A stretch of 64,000 nucleotides of DNA, from NCBI RefSeq assembly GCF_000429405.1, contig NZ_AUBU01000006.1, positions 124,001-188,000 of the forward strand, in the 5' to 3' direction. The DNA is from Algoriphagus marincola DSM 16067. Its GTDB lineage: Bacteria; Bacteroidota; Bacteroidia; Cytophagales; Cyclobacteriaceae. Below the pieces are notes generated by a model. That model worked only from the letters and a program-made list of their open reading frames with translations, did not search any database and was not told where the DNA came from. Positions 24,320-33,705 of the stretch are shown here, in pieces; the first letter of the stretch is position 1, and each line of letters opens with the position of its first letter. A program made the position numbers and the translations under genes.

Positions 24320-25126
24320 TTAAAACTCGTAGGACCCAATAATTTTGAGCATTTCACCGACGTTTTTTGCCCCTAACTTTCTAAGGATATTCTTCCGATG
24401 GGTCGCTACAGTATTGACTGAAATATTCAATTTATCGGCTATTAGCTTAGAAGAAAGCCCATCCAATATAAATTGCACAACCTCCTTTTCCTTATTGCTA
24501 AGCTTAATTTTCTTTTTCTCGGGAGCACTTTTTGTCACCAATACCCGGGTGCCATCATCCTGTGTATAAGAATAGGTCCAATCATAACTATTTACCTTGG
24601 GCGGGGTATGAAGCTCAAAGATGATATGTAAATCCATCGCAAAGTTACCAGCCTTATCTATAAAGTACGGCCGAACCTTCGCCATCATCCACTTTATCTC
24701 CCTAGTGGTACGATGTACCCATCTGGTGGTGTAAGAAAACTCAAAGGTGTGCCTTTCTGCTAAAGACAATTGATGGAATTGGTCAAATACGATCTTCTGG
24801 AATTTAAACATCTCTTCCCTGTCTTCGGGATGAAGCATCGTGAAGGATACTTCCATTCCTTTCTTTCGGAAAATTGATTCAGGATAGCCTGTAATTCTTT
24901 CTACTTCACCCGTGAAAAAAGCAAGGTTTAAATTTCGATAATCAAAACAGGCAATAACCAAACCTTCTCGAATCCCAATATTTTTACTGAGGGCTTCAAG
25001 CTCTTCCATCAACCTTTTTTCATTCGGATGGGCTTTAAACTCCTGCTCAGCCCAATTCTGAAAAAATTTGGTATACTGATCCTGTTTCTTAAGGTCTTTT
25101 AGAAATACTTTATCCATACTTTTCAT
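24320..25126 (-). CDS. PAS domain LuxR-family regulator
   Basis: 268 residues. Residues about 50-170 form a PAS-like sensor (REGLVIACFDYRNLNLAFFT, then TGYPESIFRKKGMEVSF), and the C-terminal 60 residues are a LuxR-type helix-turn-helix: LSNKEKEVVQFILDGLSSKL followed by NTVATHRKNILRKLG. It likely binds DNA in response to a small ligand or redox cue, but no ligand can be told. It is a single gene between tRNA-Gly and mutS, transcribed in the same direction as mutS with a 39-nt gap. Proteins of this layout are frequent in Bacteroidota. Confidence 0.85.
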   Translation of the reverse strand: MKSMDKVFLKDLKKQDQYTKFFQNWAEQEFKAHPNEKRLMEELEALSKNIGIREGLVIACFDYRNLNLAFFTGEVERITGYPESIFRKKGMEVSFTMLHPEDREEMFKFQKIVFDQFHQLSLAERHTFEFSYTTRWVHRTTREIKWMMAKVRPYFIDKAGNFAMDLHIIFELHTPPKVNSYDWTYSYTQDDGTRVLVTKSAPEKKKIKLSNKEKEVVQFILDGLSSKLIADKLNISVNTVATHRKNILRKLGAKNVGEMLKIIGSYEF

Positions 25127-25165
25127 ATGAATCGGCTTAATTAATGTAATTATAACTATTAAAAA

Positions 25166-27769
25166 TCAATCGAGTTTTTTCTTGACCTCATGGAGTTTCA
25201 GTAAAGCTTCTATTGGGGAAATGGAATTAATATCCACTTGGTCCAAGAGTTCCTTTGCTTCCTTGAACTTAGGGTCCATTTCAAAAAGATTGAGTTGATA
25301 GTTGTTTTTCGGTACTGATTTAAGATTTTCCTTGCCTTTCTGAAGTGCTTTGTCTTTTTCCAAATGACCCATAATCTCAGAAGCTCTAAGGACAATGGGA
25401 TTTGGCATTCCGGCCATTTGAGCCACATGGATACCAAAACTATGCTCACTTCCTCCTGGCTTCAATTTACGCATAAAAATCACTTTATTTCCTACCTCTT
25501 TCACCGACACGTTGAAGTTTTTTATTCTCGGAAAGTCTTCCGTTAGCTGATTGAGCTCATGATAATGCGTCGCAAACAGCGTCTTGGCCTTAAAAGTCGG
25601 GTGATTATGTAAATACTCGACAATAGACCAGGCAATGGAAATCCCATCGTATGTGGAAGTTCCCCTTCCAATTTCATCCATCAAGACCAGACTGCGTCCC
25701 GAAAGATTGTTCAAAATACTGGCTGTTTCGGTCATTTCAACCATAAAGGTCGATTCTCCCTTTGATAGATTATCAGAGGCGCCGACGCGGGTAAAAACCT
25801 TGTCTATGATTCCTATTCGCGCAAAAGAAGCCGGCACAAAACTTCCCATCTGAGCCATCAATACCACCAATGCTACCTGACGGAGCAAGGCCGACTTACC
25901 CGCCATATTTGGACCGGTAATGATCAAAATCTGCTGACTATCGTGATCAAGGTAAATATCGTTGGGGATATAATCCTCTCCAGGAGGAAGCTGTCTTTCG
26001 ATTACTGGATGTCGACCATCCTTGATTTCCAGCGTATCCGTATCAGCAATTTTTGGCTTGACGTAATTATTGGTCAATGCCACCTGAGCAAATGAAAGCA
26101 AGGCATCCAGTGTCCCGATTACTCTTGCATTCTGCTGTATTTGCGTTACAAATTGAGCAGCCTCTTCCACAAGCAAAGTGAAGTACTTTTGCTCCAAAGC
26201 AATCATCCGCTCCTCAGCATTAAGGATTTTTTCTTCGTACTCTTTAAGTTCCGGAGTGATATAACGCTCCGCATTTACGAGGGTCTGCTTTCGGATCCAC
26301 TCCTGAGGTACTTTATCCTTATGAGCATGAGTAACTTCAAGATAATATCCAAAAACCTTATTGAAAGCGATTTTCAGCGAAGTGATCCCAGTATTCTGAA
26401 TTTCACGCTGCTGGATTTGGACCAGAAAATCCTTTCCCTTGGTGGCTAGATTTCGATATTCGTCCAATTCATTATCTACGCCGTCTTTGATGACTCCTCC
26501 TTGATGAATGAGCATAGGGGCATCTTCCTGAAGTTCCTTGTCGATTTTTTCCAAGAGGTAATCGCAAGGATAAATCTGATCTGCCAAACGCTTGAGCGTC
26601 GCATTTTTTTGGGATTTCAAAAGCTCCTTTACGGGTAAAGTTGCTTTGAGTGCCCGTTTGATTTGATTCATTTCCCGAGGGTTCGCTCGACCAACTACCA
26701 CCTTGGAAATCAATCGCTCCAAGTCCCCGATCATTTTAAGTTGACCGATGATCTCTTCAATCAAATGGGGGTTTTGGACAAAAAAATCGACCACATTTTG
26801 GCGTTCTTCGATAGGAGCCTTTTCTTTCAAAGGCAGAACCATCCACTTCTTCATCATGCGTGAACCCATCGGAGTGACTGTCTGATCCAAAACCTGAATC
26901 AAAGGAACGCCTCCCTCATGCTGTGGAAAAACCAATTCAAGGTTACGGATGGTAAACTTGTCCAGCCAAACGTATTTTTCCTCCGCAATTCTTGAAATAG
27001 CAGAGATGTGTTGGATTTCCTTATGCTCAGTTTCCTCGAGGTAATGCAAAACAGCTCCTGCGGCCACTGTTCCCATTTCAAGCTCTTCGATACCAAAGCC
27101 TTTCAGGTTTGCTGTACCAAAATGATTTTTCAGCTTTTCATATGCAAAGTCATATTGGAAAACCCAGTCCTCACAGTGAAAGGTGATAAAATCGTTTTTG
27201 AAAAGATCAGAAGCTTGATTTCTTGCCGTTTTAGAAAAAATAATCTCCGAAGGAGCAAAGCTTTGGAGGAGTTTTTCCACATAGGAACTACTTCCTTCTG
27301 CGCACATAAATTCACCGGTAGAAACATCCAAGAAAGCCAGCCCATGCTTTTCCTTTCCAAAATGAATAGAGGCCAAATAATTATTCTTCCGCGTGTCAAG
27401 AACTTGGTCATTATAGGAAAGCCCTGGAGTTACCAGTTCGGTGACCCCTCTTTTCACAATGCCCTTGACTGACTTGGGGTCTTCAAGCTGATCACAAATG
27501 GCAACGCGATTTCCTGCTCGCACCAGCTTTGGGAGGTAGTTATCCAAAGAATGATGGGGGAAGCCAGCAAGCTCTATATGTGAAGCCGCCCCATTGGCAC
27601 GCTTGGTCAGGACTATATCCAGTACCTTGCTAGCCGTAACCGCATCTTCACCAAAGGTTTCATAAAAGTCCCCCACCCGAAAAAGCAGCAAGGCTCCGGG
27701 ATGCTTTGCTTTGATCGCATTATACTGCTTCATCAAGGGTGTTTCCTTACCATCTTTGGACTTACTCAT
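25166..27769 (-). CDS. mutS: DNA mismatch repair protein MutS
   Basis: 867 residues, normal length for bacterial MutS1. The mismatch-wedge motif FYE is at 35-37 (RVGDFYETFGEDA), the Walker A GPNMAGKS near residue 618, and Walker B LVLMDEIGRGTSTYDG near 690, followed by FATHYHEL. The protein recognises mispairs and recruits MutL. The start MSKSKDGKETPLMKQYNAIK is typical. It is transcribed divergently from the RNA methyltransferase. Confidence 0.97.
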   Translation of the reverse strand: MSKSKDGKETPLMKQYNAIKAKHPGALLLFRVGDFYETFGEDAVTASKVLDIVLTKRANGAASHIELAGFPHHSLDNYLPKLVRAGNRVAICDQLEDPKSVKGIVKRGVTELVTPGLSYNDQVLDTRKNNYLASIHFGKEKHGLAFLDVSTGEFMCAEGSSSYVEKLLQSFAPSEIIFSKTARNQASDLFKNDFITFHCEDWVFQYDFAYEKLKNHFGTANLKGFGIEELEMGTVAAGAVLHYLEETEHKEIQHISAISRIAEEKYVWLDKFTIRNLELVFPQHEGGVPLIQVLDQTVTPMGSRMMKKWMVLPLKEKAPIEERQNVVDFFVQNPHLIEEIIGQLKMIGDLERLISKVVVGRANPREMNQIKRALKATLPVKELLKSQKNATLKRLADQIYPCDYLLEKIDKELQEDAPMLIHQGGVIKDGVDNELDEYRNLATKGKDFLVQIQQREIQNTGITSLKIAFNKVFGYYLEVTHAHKDKVPQEWIRKQTLVNAERYITPELKEYEEKILNAEERMIALEQKYFTLLVEEAAQFVTQIQQNARVIGTLDALLSFAQVALTNNYVKPKIADTDTLEIKDGRHPVIERQLPPGEDYIPNDIYLDHDSQQILIITGPNMAGKSALLRQVALVVLMAQMGSFVPASFARIGIIDKVFTRVGASDNLSKGESTFMVEMTETASILNNLSGRSLVLMDEIGRGTSTYDGISIAWSIVEYLHNHPTFKAKTLFATHYHELNQLTEDFPRIKNFNVSVKEVGNKVIFMRKLKPGGSEHSFGIHVAQMAGMPNPIVLRASEIMGHLEKDKALQKGKENLKSVPKNNYQLNLFEMDPKFKEAKELLDQVDINSISPIEALLKLHEVKKKLD

Positions 27770-27847
27770 ACCTGCTGGTGAATTCTGTTAAATTTGGGGA
27801 TTGAAATAAAGCTGAAAATAATCCATAAGCAAGGTAGATCAAAAAAG

Positions 27848-28387
27848 ATGAAGAAATTAAGTATGGAAGAACTCGATCGGCTGTCGGTTGAGGAATACAA
27901 AGAGACGAAGAAATCACCAATCTGTCTGGTATTGGATAATATTCGAAGCCTCAATAATGTGGGTTCGGCATTCCGAACCGGAGATGCTTTTAGAGTTGAG
28001 AAAATCTACCTTTGCGGAATTACCGGAAAGCCACCTCATCGGGATATTCAAAAAACTGCGCTCGGAGCCACAGAATCCGTTGAGTGGGAATATTGCCTCA
28101 ATACCCTTCAAGCCATACACAAAGTCAAAGCTGAAGGATATCAAATCTTTGCTTTTGAGCAGGTTGATCAGTCCACATACCTCAATGAATTTGAGCCTGA
28201 CCGAAATGGAAAATATGCCCTGATTTTCGGAAATGAAGTCTTTGGAGTGGAAGACGATGTACTAAAAGAATGTGATCAAGTACTTGAAATACCCCAACTT
28301 GGCACCAAGCACTCCTTGAATATCTCAGTCACACTTGGAATAGCACTTTGGGATTTGATGGTTAAACTCAGGCAATTCAATCAATAA
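27848..28387 (+). CDS. TrmH/SpoU family RNA 2'-O-methyltransferase
   Basis: 179 residues from ATG 27848 (MKKLSMEELDRL). SPOUT motifs are clear: LDNIRSLNNVGSAFRTGDAF, then ALIFGNEVFGV and IPQLGTKHSLNISVTLGIAL, which form the SAM-binding trefoil knot. It methylates the ribose of a tRNA or rRNA nucleotide; the target is not told by sequence. An in-frame upstream ATG at 27794 would add 18 residues without homology and is less likely. It ends in an 11-nt convergent overlap with the next gene. Confidence 0.88.
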   Translation: MKKLSMEELDRLSVEEYKETKKSPICLVLDNIRSLNNVGSAFRTGDAFRVEKIYLCGITGKPPHRDIQKTALGATESVEWEYCLNTLQAIHKVKAEGYQIFAFEQVDQSTYLNEFEPDRNGKYALIFGNEVFGVEDDVLKECDQVLEIPQLGTKHSLNISVTLGIALWDLMVKLRQFNQ

Positions 28388-28781
28388 ATCGATAGCGGAT
28401 TCCAAAAGTGCCTCTCAAATAATCAAAATCACCGACGATGGGAGCTAATTCAAAATGAAAGCCGAAATCCTTTCGCGCAAAAGGAAAGGCATTTACACCA
28501 ATAGGAATAACTAGTCCATCAATATCACCAACTCTTCCTCCAAAGCCACCATAAACTTCTACATTCTCTTCTTTCATAATCAGGAGGTTCGCGACTAGCT
28601 CCACGTCAAAATCGGTCAAAAAATCATTGGTGCCTAATCGAAATTCCGGTACAAATCGCTCTCCAAATTGATTATTGATCCCAATAAAAGGCAAGGTTCC
28701 ATGATGATAAGAAACTGTAACTTGAGAAAAGACTAGACTAGAAAATAGGCTAAAAACGAGAATTAAAAAAGTTTTTTTCAT
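28377..28781 (-). CDS. Secreted or outer-membrane beta-rich protein, unknown
   Basis: 134 residues with a clear signal peptide (MKKTFLILVFSLFSSLVFSQ). The mature protein alternates short beta strands (VEVYGGFGGRVGDIDGLVIP, FGFHFELAPIV) and ends GTFGIRYRFID, a terminal aromatic typical of small outer-membrane barrels. It is too short for a full standard barrel, so a small eight-stranded or periplasmic protein is possible. First of a minus-strand run; its 3' end overlaps the RNA methyltransferase by 11 nt. Confidence 0.7.
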   Translation of the reverse strand: MKKTFLILVFSLFSSLVFSQVTVSYHHGTLPFIGINNQFGERFVPEFRLGTNDFLTDFDVELVANLLIMKEENVEVYGGFGGRVGDIDGLVIPIGVNAFPFARKDFGFHFELAPIVGDFDYLRGTFGIRYRFID

Positions 28782-28804
28782 TGTGTAAAATTAAATTGTG
28801 TAGA

Positions 28805-29257
28805 TTATTTGTTTAGGATTTCTTTAATTTTGATATGAGTTTTGATCATGTTGGAGCTCGCTTTAGCTACCACCTTACCGGACTCTTTTCGAATTACGGA
28901 TTCCCAATGATTTAGGTTTGATCCTGAGCGAACTAATTTTGCGGAAACCTCAACTTTTTCTCCAAGCTTGGCCGAGGACAAAAAGTCAACATTCAAATTG
29001 ATGCTTGTCATCAGGACTTCGGATTCGGAGACAAAGTTTGCCATCCCGATGACATCATCCATCATCAAGGAAGCGATCCCGCCATGAAGGATTTTGGCTG
29101 GATTGCACATGTCAGGTCGGATGGTATAAGATACTTTGACGAAACCCGGCTCGATTTCCAATAATGTGCCCGACAACCAATTACCAGCTGCAGAGGGAGT
29201 TTGGTCGAGGGTTTTACCAATTTGTGATTTAAAAAACTCAAGTTGTGGTGAGGTCAT
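28805..29257 (-). CDS. PaaI-type hotdog thioesterase
   Basis: 150 residues with the hotdog-fold signature ILHGGIASLMMDDVIGMANF, where the conserved HGG-x-(5)-D/E arrangement places the catalytic Asp in the central helix. This family hydrolyses acyl- or aryl-CoA thioesters. Substrate is not told by sequence. It is closely linked (8 nt) with the membrane protein upstream of it and may belong to one operon with the PLP decarboxylase and SDR further along. Confidence 0.85.
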   Translation of the reverse strand: MTSPQLEFFKSQIGKTLDQTPSAAGNWLSGTLLEIEPGFVKVSYTIRPDMCNPAKILHGGIASLMMDDVIGMANFVSESEVLMTSINLNVDFLSSAKLGEKVEVSAKLVRSGSNLNHWESVIRKESGKVVAKASSNMIKTHIKIKEILNK

Positions 29258-29265
29258 AATTTGAT

Positions 29266-29844
29266 TTAGTTTTCGATAATCCGAAAATAGTCTTCAAAAG
29301 TAGATTTGACAGCGTCTTTTTCAGATTCGGAGCCCCAAAGGGGTATTTTTTGATCTTCGTCTAGTAAAAACAGTTTTACCTCCTCTTCTAAGAGTTTTTG
29401 GAGCTGAGTAACCTGCTCCAAGTGATCAAACTTATTTCCATTTTCAAAATTCAACAGCTTTATTTGCCCATTGTCCTCAAAAGACAATCGAATAGGCCAA
29501 TCTATGTTCTTTGGCTCTAAATAGAGATAACTTTCATCCTTCTGACTGTTTAAAATGAGGACCAATATCAAGGTAGCCTCTTCACTATCTAATCCAAATC
29601 CATTATGCCTATATAGCACCATTCCCGCATCACTTCGATTCTCGCGATCATAATTGATAGCTTTTAGATTGAGGAAATAAAGCCGAGAAGCTGAGGTCAT
29701 CCGGAAAGTTCTGTCCTCTCCAGAGTTATTAGCACGATAAGAGTCAAAAAAAGAAAAAACCACCACCAAAAGGATAGAAGCCGCACCGAAGATTTTTATG
29801 ATTTTTAGAAGCTCCGGAGTAAGAATGGGATCTTTGGAAGGCAT
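29266..29844 (-). CDS. Single-pass membrane protein, unknown
   Basis: 192 residues with one transmembrane helix at about 13-33 (IKIFGAASILLVVVFSFFDS) and a soluble C-terminal domain that contains SLEDNGQIKLL-like beta strands. Orientation and function are unknown. It lies 3 nt from the decarboxylase gene and 8 nt from the thioesterase, so co-transcription is expected. Confidence 0.75.
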   Translation of the reverse strand: MPSKDPILTPELLKIIKIFGAASILLVVVFSFFDSYRANNSGEDRTFRMTSASRLYFLNLKAINYDRENRSDAGMVLYRHNGFGLDSEEATLILVLILNSQKDESYLYLEPKNIDWPIRLSFEDNGQIKLLNFENGNKFDHLEQVTQLQKLLEEEVKLFLLDEDQKIPLWGSESEKDAVKSTFEDYFRIIEN

Positions 29845-29847
29845 GTT

Positions 29848-31272
29848 TTAGATTTCTTGAAGTAGCTTTTGGCGTGTTTCAAGTAATAAAACCCAGGCTG
29901 ATTCGATATGTTTCTCCGTGACGTCGGTTTGCCCGATGACCCATCGAATTACATATTTTCCATTCAGTTTGGTGTGGGAAAAAAATGCCTTCCCTGTTTC
30001 ATTTACAGCTCCCATCCATTTTTCATTAAATTGATTTTCAGCATTCTGATCAGCCGAATCCAGTTTTTGTCGAAAGCAAATAGTATTAAACTTTACGGGA
30101 GCAAGTATTTCCAAACCCTTGGTTTCTTCGATCCATTGTGACGCTTTTTGGGTAAGCATCAGGTGATGACGCAGCTTTTCTCGAATTCCATTTAGGCCAT
30201 AGCTTCGGATCACAAACCACAGTTTCAAAGCACGAAACCTCCGACCCAACTGAATTCCCCAATCGCGGTAATTGTTGACTTCTTTGTCCAAATCGGTCTT
30301 TAGGTATTCAGGAGTGAGAGAAAATGTTTGGACAAGGTCCTTGGGATCCTTCAAGAATAAAACAGTGCAATCGAAATTGGTGAACATCCACTTATGTGGG
30401 TTGAAAACATAGGAATCCGCCGCTTCATGCCCTTTGATAAGACTTTGAAATTCGGGTAAAAGCAAAGCAGTGCCTGCAAAAGCAGCGTCGATGTGATGCC
30501 AAATGCCAAATTTTTGAGTGATTTCCGAGATTTTACCGATCGGGTCTACCGCTGTACTGGAAGTGGTGCCCAGAGCAGAAACTACACAGAGAGGGGTTTT
30601 TCCGGCATCAATATCCTTTTGGATGGCTGCTTCCAAAGCCTCAGGCATCATCGCAAATTCCTTATCTACTTCAATTCTGACGAGATTTTCCACACCCAAA
30701 CCTGCGATTCGAATCGCCTTGTCAATAGATGAATGCACATGGGAAGAAGAATAGATTCGGTAATGTTCTTTACCTGAAAAACCCTTCTCATTGATTTCCC
30801 AATTTGACTTTCGCTCTCGAGCAGTCAAAATCGCACTCAATGTGGCCGTACTTGCGGTATCGTGAATGACGCCTTTCCATTTCGAATCAATTCCTTTTGC
30901 ATCCCGAAGCCAGTCACAGACGCGCTCCTCGAGCTCTGTGGCGGCAGGAGAAGTGAGCCAAGACATGCATTGTGCACCCAAAGTGGACATAAGCATTTCT
31001 GCCAAAATGGAGGGCTCAGAATTATTCGCGGGGAAATATCCAAAAAAAGCCGGATGCTGCCAATGAGTCATTCCAGGAACAATGATTTCCTGAAAATCCC
31101 GAAAGATCTTCTCAAAATCTTCTCCTTTTTCAGGTGCGGTGGCAGGCAATTGATTATAAATCTCTTTAGGCTTAACCAAAGGAGTTACCGGATATTTTTC
31201 CTTTTCTTCCAGGTAGTCCGCCATCCAATCCACCAGTTGGTGGGCATATTTTCTAAATTCTTGTTTATCCAT
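29848..31272 (-). CDS. PLP-dependent aromatic amino acid decarboxylase family enzyme
   Basis: 474 residues of the group II decarboxylase fold. Landmarks: WQHPAFFGYFPANNSEPSIL and TSPAATELEERVCDWL near the N-terminus, HIDAAFAGTALLLPEF before the cofactor, and the PLP lysine in FNPHKWMFTNFDC at about residue 293. These match aromatic-L-amino-acid (DOPA/tryptophan) decarboxylases. The reaction releases CO2 to give an amine. Substrate choice between Trp, Tyr and others is uncertain. It follows the SDR gene by 8 nt. Confidence 0.88.
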   Translation of the reverse strand: MDKQEFRKYAHQLVDWMADYLEEKEKYPVTPLVKPKEIYNQLPATAPEKGEDFEKIFRDFQEIIVPGMTHWQHPAFFGYFPANNSEPSILAEMLMSTLGAQCMSWLTSPAATELEERVCDWLRDAKGIDSKWKGVIHDTASTATLSAILTARERKSNWEINEKGFSGKEHYRIYSSSHVHSSIDKAIRIAGLGVENLVRIEVDKEFAMMPEALEAAIQKDIDAGKTPLCVVSALGTTSSTAVDPIGKISEITQKFGIWHHIDAAFAGTALLLPEFQSLIKGHEAADSYVFNPHKWMFTNFDCTVLFLKDPKDLVQTFSLTPEYLKTDLDKEVNNYRDWGIQLGRRFRALKLWFVIRSYGLNGIREKLRHHLMLTQKASQWIEETKGLEILAPVKFNTICFRQKLDSADQNAENQFNEKWMGAVNETGKAFFSHTKLNGKYVIRWVIGQTDVTEKHIESAWVLLLETRQKLLQEI

Positions 31273-31280
31273 TTTTCAAT

Positions 31281-32039
31281 CTATCTCACATAGGAGCCCG
31301 AATTGATGTCTATTGACGTGCCTGTTGCATGATCTGCAAGACCGGAGCAAAGCAAAGTCACCATCGGCGCCATGTCTTCAGGCCTGGCAAGTTCTTTAAG
31401 CGCAATATCTTTTAGAGCAAAGTCTTCCCCATACACTGATAAAATCTCATTTGCCATGTCTGTTTTGGTGAATCCGGGAGCTATCAAAAATGCCTTGATG
31501 CCTTGTTTGCCATAATGTCTAGCAATCGATCGGTTCAGGCTGACCAAGGCCCCTTTGGAGGCGGCATAGGCCAAATAATCCGTCGTGTCTCCCCGAAAGG
31601 CTGCCCGGGAAGAAATCATCACGATTCGACCATTTTCCTGTGCTTTTGCCTGATCGATAAACTCCTTACACAAAATGCCCACTGCAGTGGCATTGACCGC
31701 CATGGTTTTTTCCCAAACTTTCAGCCATTCATCCGTCTCCAAAGAATCGGGTGCTGAAGGGGATATCCCAGCATTATTGACCAAAGCGGAAATTGGGCCA
31801 TATTTTTCTACCAATTTGGGGATAAAACCCATTACCTGATTAGTATCTGCTAAATCACAAGGCTCCAAATGAGAAGGGTTTTTCAATTCAGCCTGTAAAC
31901 TTTCTGCTTCTTTTCTGTTGGAATTAAAATGAATAATCACTTCTGCTCCTGAGTCGGAAAGTTGTTTTGCGATAGCACGACCTATACCGCGTGAAGCTCC
32001 GGTGACAAGGATTCTTTGATTTTCAAGGGAAACGTACAT
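31281..32039 (-). CDS. Short-chain dehydrogenase/reductase (FabG-like)
   Basis: 252 residues: cofactor motif TGASRGIG at 13-20, NNAG at 88-91, catalytic Ser at 143/144 (MISSRAAF), Tyr158 and Lys162 (YAASK). It resembles 3-oxoacyl-ACP reductases and broad SDRs using NAD(P)H. With the PLP decarboxylase and DinB-type protein it forms a tight minus-strand run. FabG itself is usually in a fatty-acid cluster, so a different substrate is likely. Confidence 0.88.
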   Translation of the reverse strand: MYVSLENQRILVTGASRGIGRAIAKQLSDSGAEVIIHFNSNRKEAESLQAELKNPSHLEPCDLADTNQVMGFIPKLVEKYGPISALVNNAGISPSAPDSLETDEWLKVWEKTMAVNATAVGILCKEFIDQAKAQENGRIVMISSRAAFRGDTTDYLAYAASKGALVSLNRSIARHYGKQGIKAFLIAPGFTKTDMANEILSVYGEDFALKDIALKELARPEDMAPMVTLLCSGLADHATGTSIDINSGSYVR

Positions 32040-32051
32040 GATTTTTAAATT

Positions 32052-32576
32052 TTACCAGTTTTCTCGAAGGGCCAAATGCTGAATTTGAGCTAAATGATGT
32101 AATCCATGCCAAGCATAAAGATGAGTGGCTTCCGATAGAGGAACCTTTTTTTGAGATTCGGGATGGAAATAGCAGCGATCAAAATCCTCAGCACTCATGG
32201 TTTCAAGCAAAACAGCCCATTTAAAATGGATTTGTTTGAGCAAAATGATGGAGGATTCAATATCAAGATAGCTATCTGCCAAATTTGCCCATGACGCTTC
32301 CAAATAGGGTTTGATGGTAGGTGTGTCCTCTGTCAAAGTGAGTTTAAAGCGGATAAAAGCATTCATATGGCTGTCAGCCAAATGGTGCACCACTTGCCTC
32401 ACGGACCATCCGCCCGGTCGGTAAGGGCTATCTAACTGAGCCTTTGAAAGTTTGGCAGTCGCAGCTTCAATCAATTCTGGGAATTGGGTGATTTCTGAAA
32501 TAGCCGTTTCCAAATCCGGCTTTTCAGGCATAGAAAACCTGCCAATGGGATATTTGAGTGATTCGATGTCTATCAT
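32052..32576 (-). CDS. DinB/YfiT-family thiol transferase
   Basis: 174 residues with YPIGRF at the N-terminus, VVHHLADSHMNAF and a C-terminal HGLHHLAQI: together they supply the three histidines of the metal site of DinB four-helix-bundle proteins, YfiT/BstA branch (bacillithiol S-transferase). Whether the organism makes bacillithiol cannot be judged here, though Bacteroidota often do. It lies 3 nt from comF and 12 nt from the SDR gene. Confidence 0.82.
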   Translation of the reverse strand: MIDIESLKYPIGRFSMPEKPDLETAISEITQFPELIEAATAKLSKAQLDSPYRPGGWSVRQVVHHLADSHMNAFIRFKLTLTEDTPTIKPYLEASWANLADSYLDIESSIILLKQIHFKWAVLLETMSAEDFDRCYFHPESQKKVPLSEATHLYAWHGLHHLAQIQHLALRENW

Positions 32577-32579
32577 TTT

Positions 32580-33308
32580 TCAGTACCCTCCGCCTGCAGC
32601 GATGGTAGCCAAATCTACTGTTTTTGCTCCATTCTCCCACAAAATAGTTGCTGAAGCAGCAAGCGTAGCGCCCGTGGTAATCACATCATCCACCAAAAGG
32701 AGGTTTTTGCCTAGTATCTGAGCGGTATTTTTTATCTCAAATACTCCAGAAACGTTCTCTATTCGTTCTATTCTCGACTTATTGGTTTGAGTTTCTGTCC
32801 ATTTGCGTCTTTCCAGACAATTTTCGACAGAAATAGCCAAAACTTCCGCGATTCCTTTCGCAAACTCTTCACTTTGATTATATCCTCTTCGCTTGAGTTT
32901 TTGAGGGTGCAAAGGAACAGGCACGATAGCATCCCAAGTGCCGGCGAAGTCGGTTTCGATCAAAATTTTACCAAAAAGATTTCCCAAAACCCTGCCTAAT
33001 TCCGGCTTATTTCGGTATTTGAGCGTATGAAGTAGCTTTTGGCTCATACCCTTTCGGGAAAACTTCAAGAAAGAGATACAACGCGAGACAGGACAAAGAC
33101 CTTGAAGTTTTTGTGTTAAGTCATTATCTATCGGTCGAAGGTGGTAACTAGATACAGGTAGTTTGTTTTTACAAATACCACAAAGACTCAATTCCCAATC
33201 AAAAAGGTTCCTTCCGCAAGACACACAATTTTGCGGAAAAATCAGATCCAAAAAATCTTTGAAGAAGAATAAACGCTTTGGATTAAAAGGCTGTTGTTCA
33301 TGGGTCAT
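32580..33308 (-). CDS. comF: ComF family phosphoribosyltransferase-like protein
   Basis: 242 residues. The N-terminal zinc-binding segment has CVSCGRNLFDWELSLCGIC, and the PRPP-binding loop reads LLLVDDVITTGATLAAS near residues 203-219. ComF proteins assist DNA uptake/transformation in several bacteria, though their enzymatic substrate is not settled. First gene of the minus-strand run; its start codon overlaps a 16-bp palindrome (33307-33322) shared with the divergent promoter region. Confidence 0.88.
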   Translation of the reverse strand: MTHEQQPFNPKRLFFFKDFLDLIFPQNCVSCGRNLFDWELSLCGICKNKLPVSSYHLRPIDNDLTQKLQGLCPVSRCISFLKFSRKGMSQKLLHTLKYRNKPELGRVLGNLFGKILIETDFAGTWDAIVPVPLHPQKLKRRGYNQSEEFAKGIAEVLAISVENCLERRKWTETQTNKSRIERIENVSGVFEIKNTAQILGKNLLLVDDVITTGATLAASATILWENGAKTVDLATIAAGGGY

Positions 33309-33327
33309 ACAGATATCTGTATATTTG
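33307..33327. promoter_or_regulatory. Palindrome plus -7 box at divergent comF/AhpD-like junction
   Basis: ATACAGATATCTGTAT (33307-33322) is a perfect 16-bp palindrome. On the plus strand it overlaps TATATTTG (33320-33327), which matches the Bacteroidota -7 box TAnnTTTG exactly; a clear -33 box at 19-20 nt is not evident. It may be an operator controlling the plus-strand operon starting at 33358. Confidence 0.5.
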
Positions 33328-33357
33328 CAGATTATTCAACACTAATGCATTAATTTA

Positions 33358-33699
33358 ATGGGTTTATTGGAAGAATTCAACGATTACCGCGCTAAAATGA
33401 ACGAGCGGATTCTCGCTGAGGACAATAAGGTGATCAAAAGGTTCTTCAACCTCGACACCAATGCTTATGCAGCCGGAGCTTTAGATATCAAAACCAAAGA
33501 AATGATTGGTTTGGCTTGTTCCATGGTGATGCGATGTGACGACTGCGTCAAGTACCATTTGGGATCTTGCTTTGAATCCGGAGTCACGAGAAAAGAAGTA
33601 TTTGAGGTCTTTTCTATTGCTGTTTTGATCGGTGGGTCTATCGTCATTCCGCATTTAAGAAGAGCCGTAGAGTATTGGGAAACACTTGAAAATCAATAG
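33358..33699 (+). CDS. AhpD-like / carboxymuconolactone decarboxylase family protein
   Basis: 113 residues with C60xxC63 and His67 in MRCDDCVKYHLGSC, the redox/proton-relay motif of AhpD-like proteins. The family includes alkylhydroperoxidase partners and unrelated decarboxylases; the CxxC form points toward a peroxidase-type thiol-disulfide activity. It is the first gene of a plus-strand run leading to exonuclease III. Confidence 0.82.
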   Translation: MGLLEEFNDYRAKMNERILAEDNKVIKRFFNLDTNAYAAGALDIKTKEMIGLACSMVMRCDDCVKYHLGSCFESGVTRKEVFEVFSIAVLIGGSIVIPHLRRAVEYWETLENQ

Positions 33700-33705
33700 T
33701 TTATA

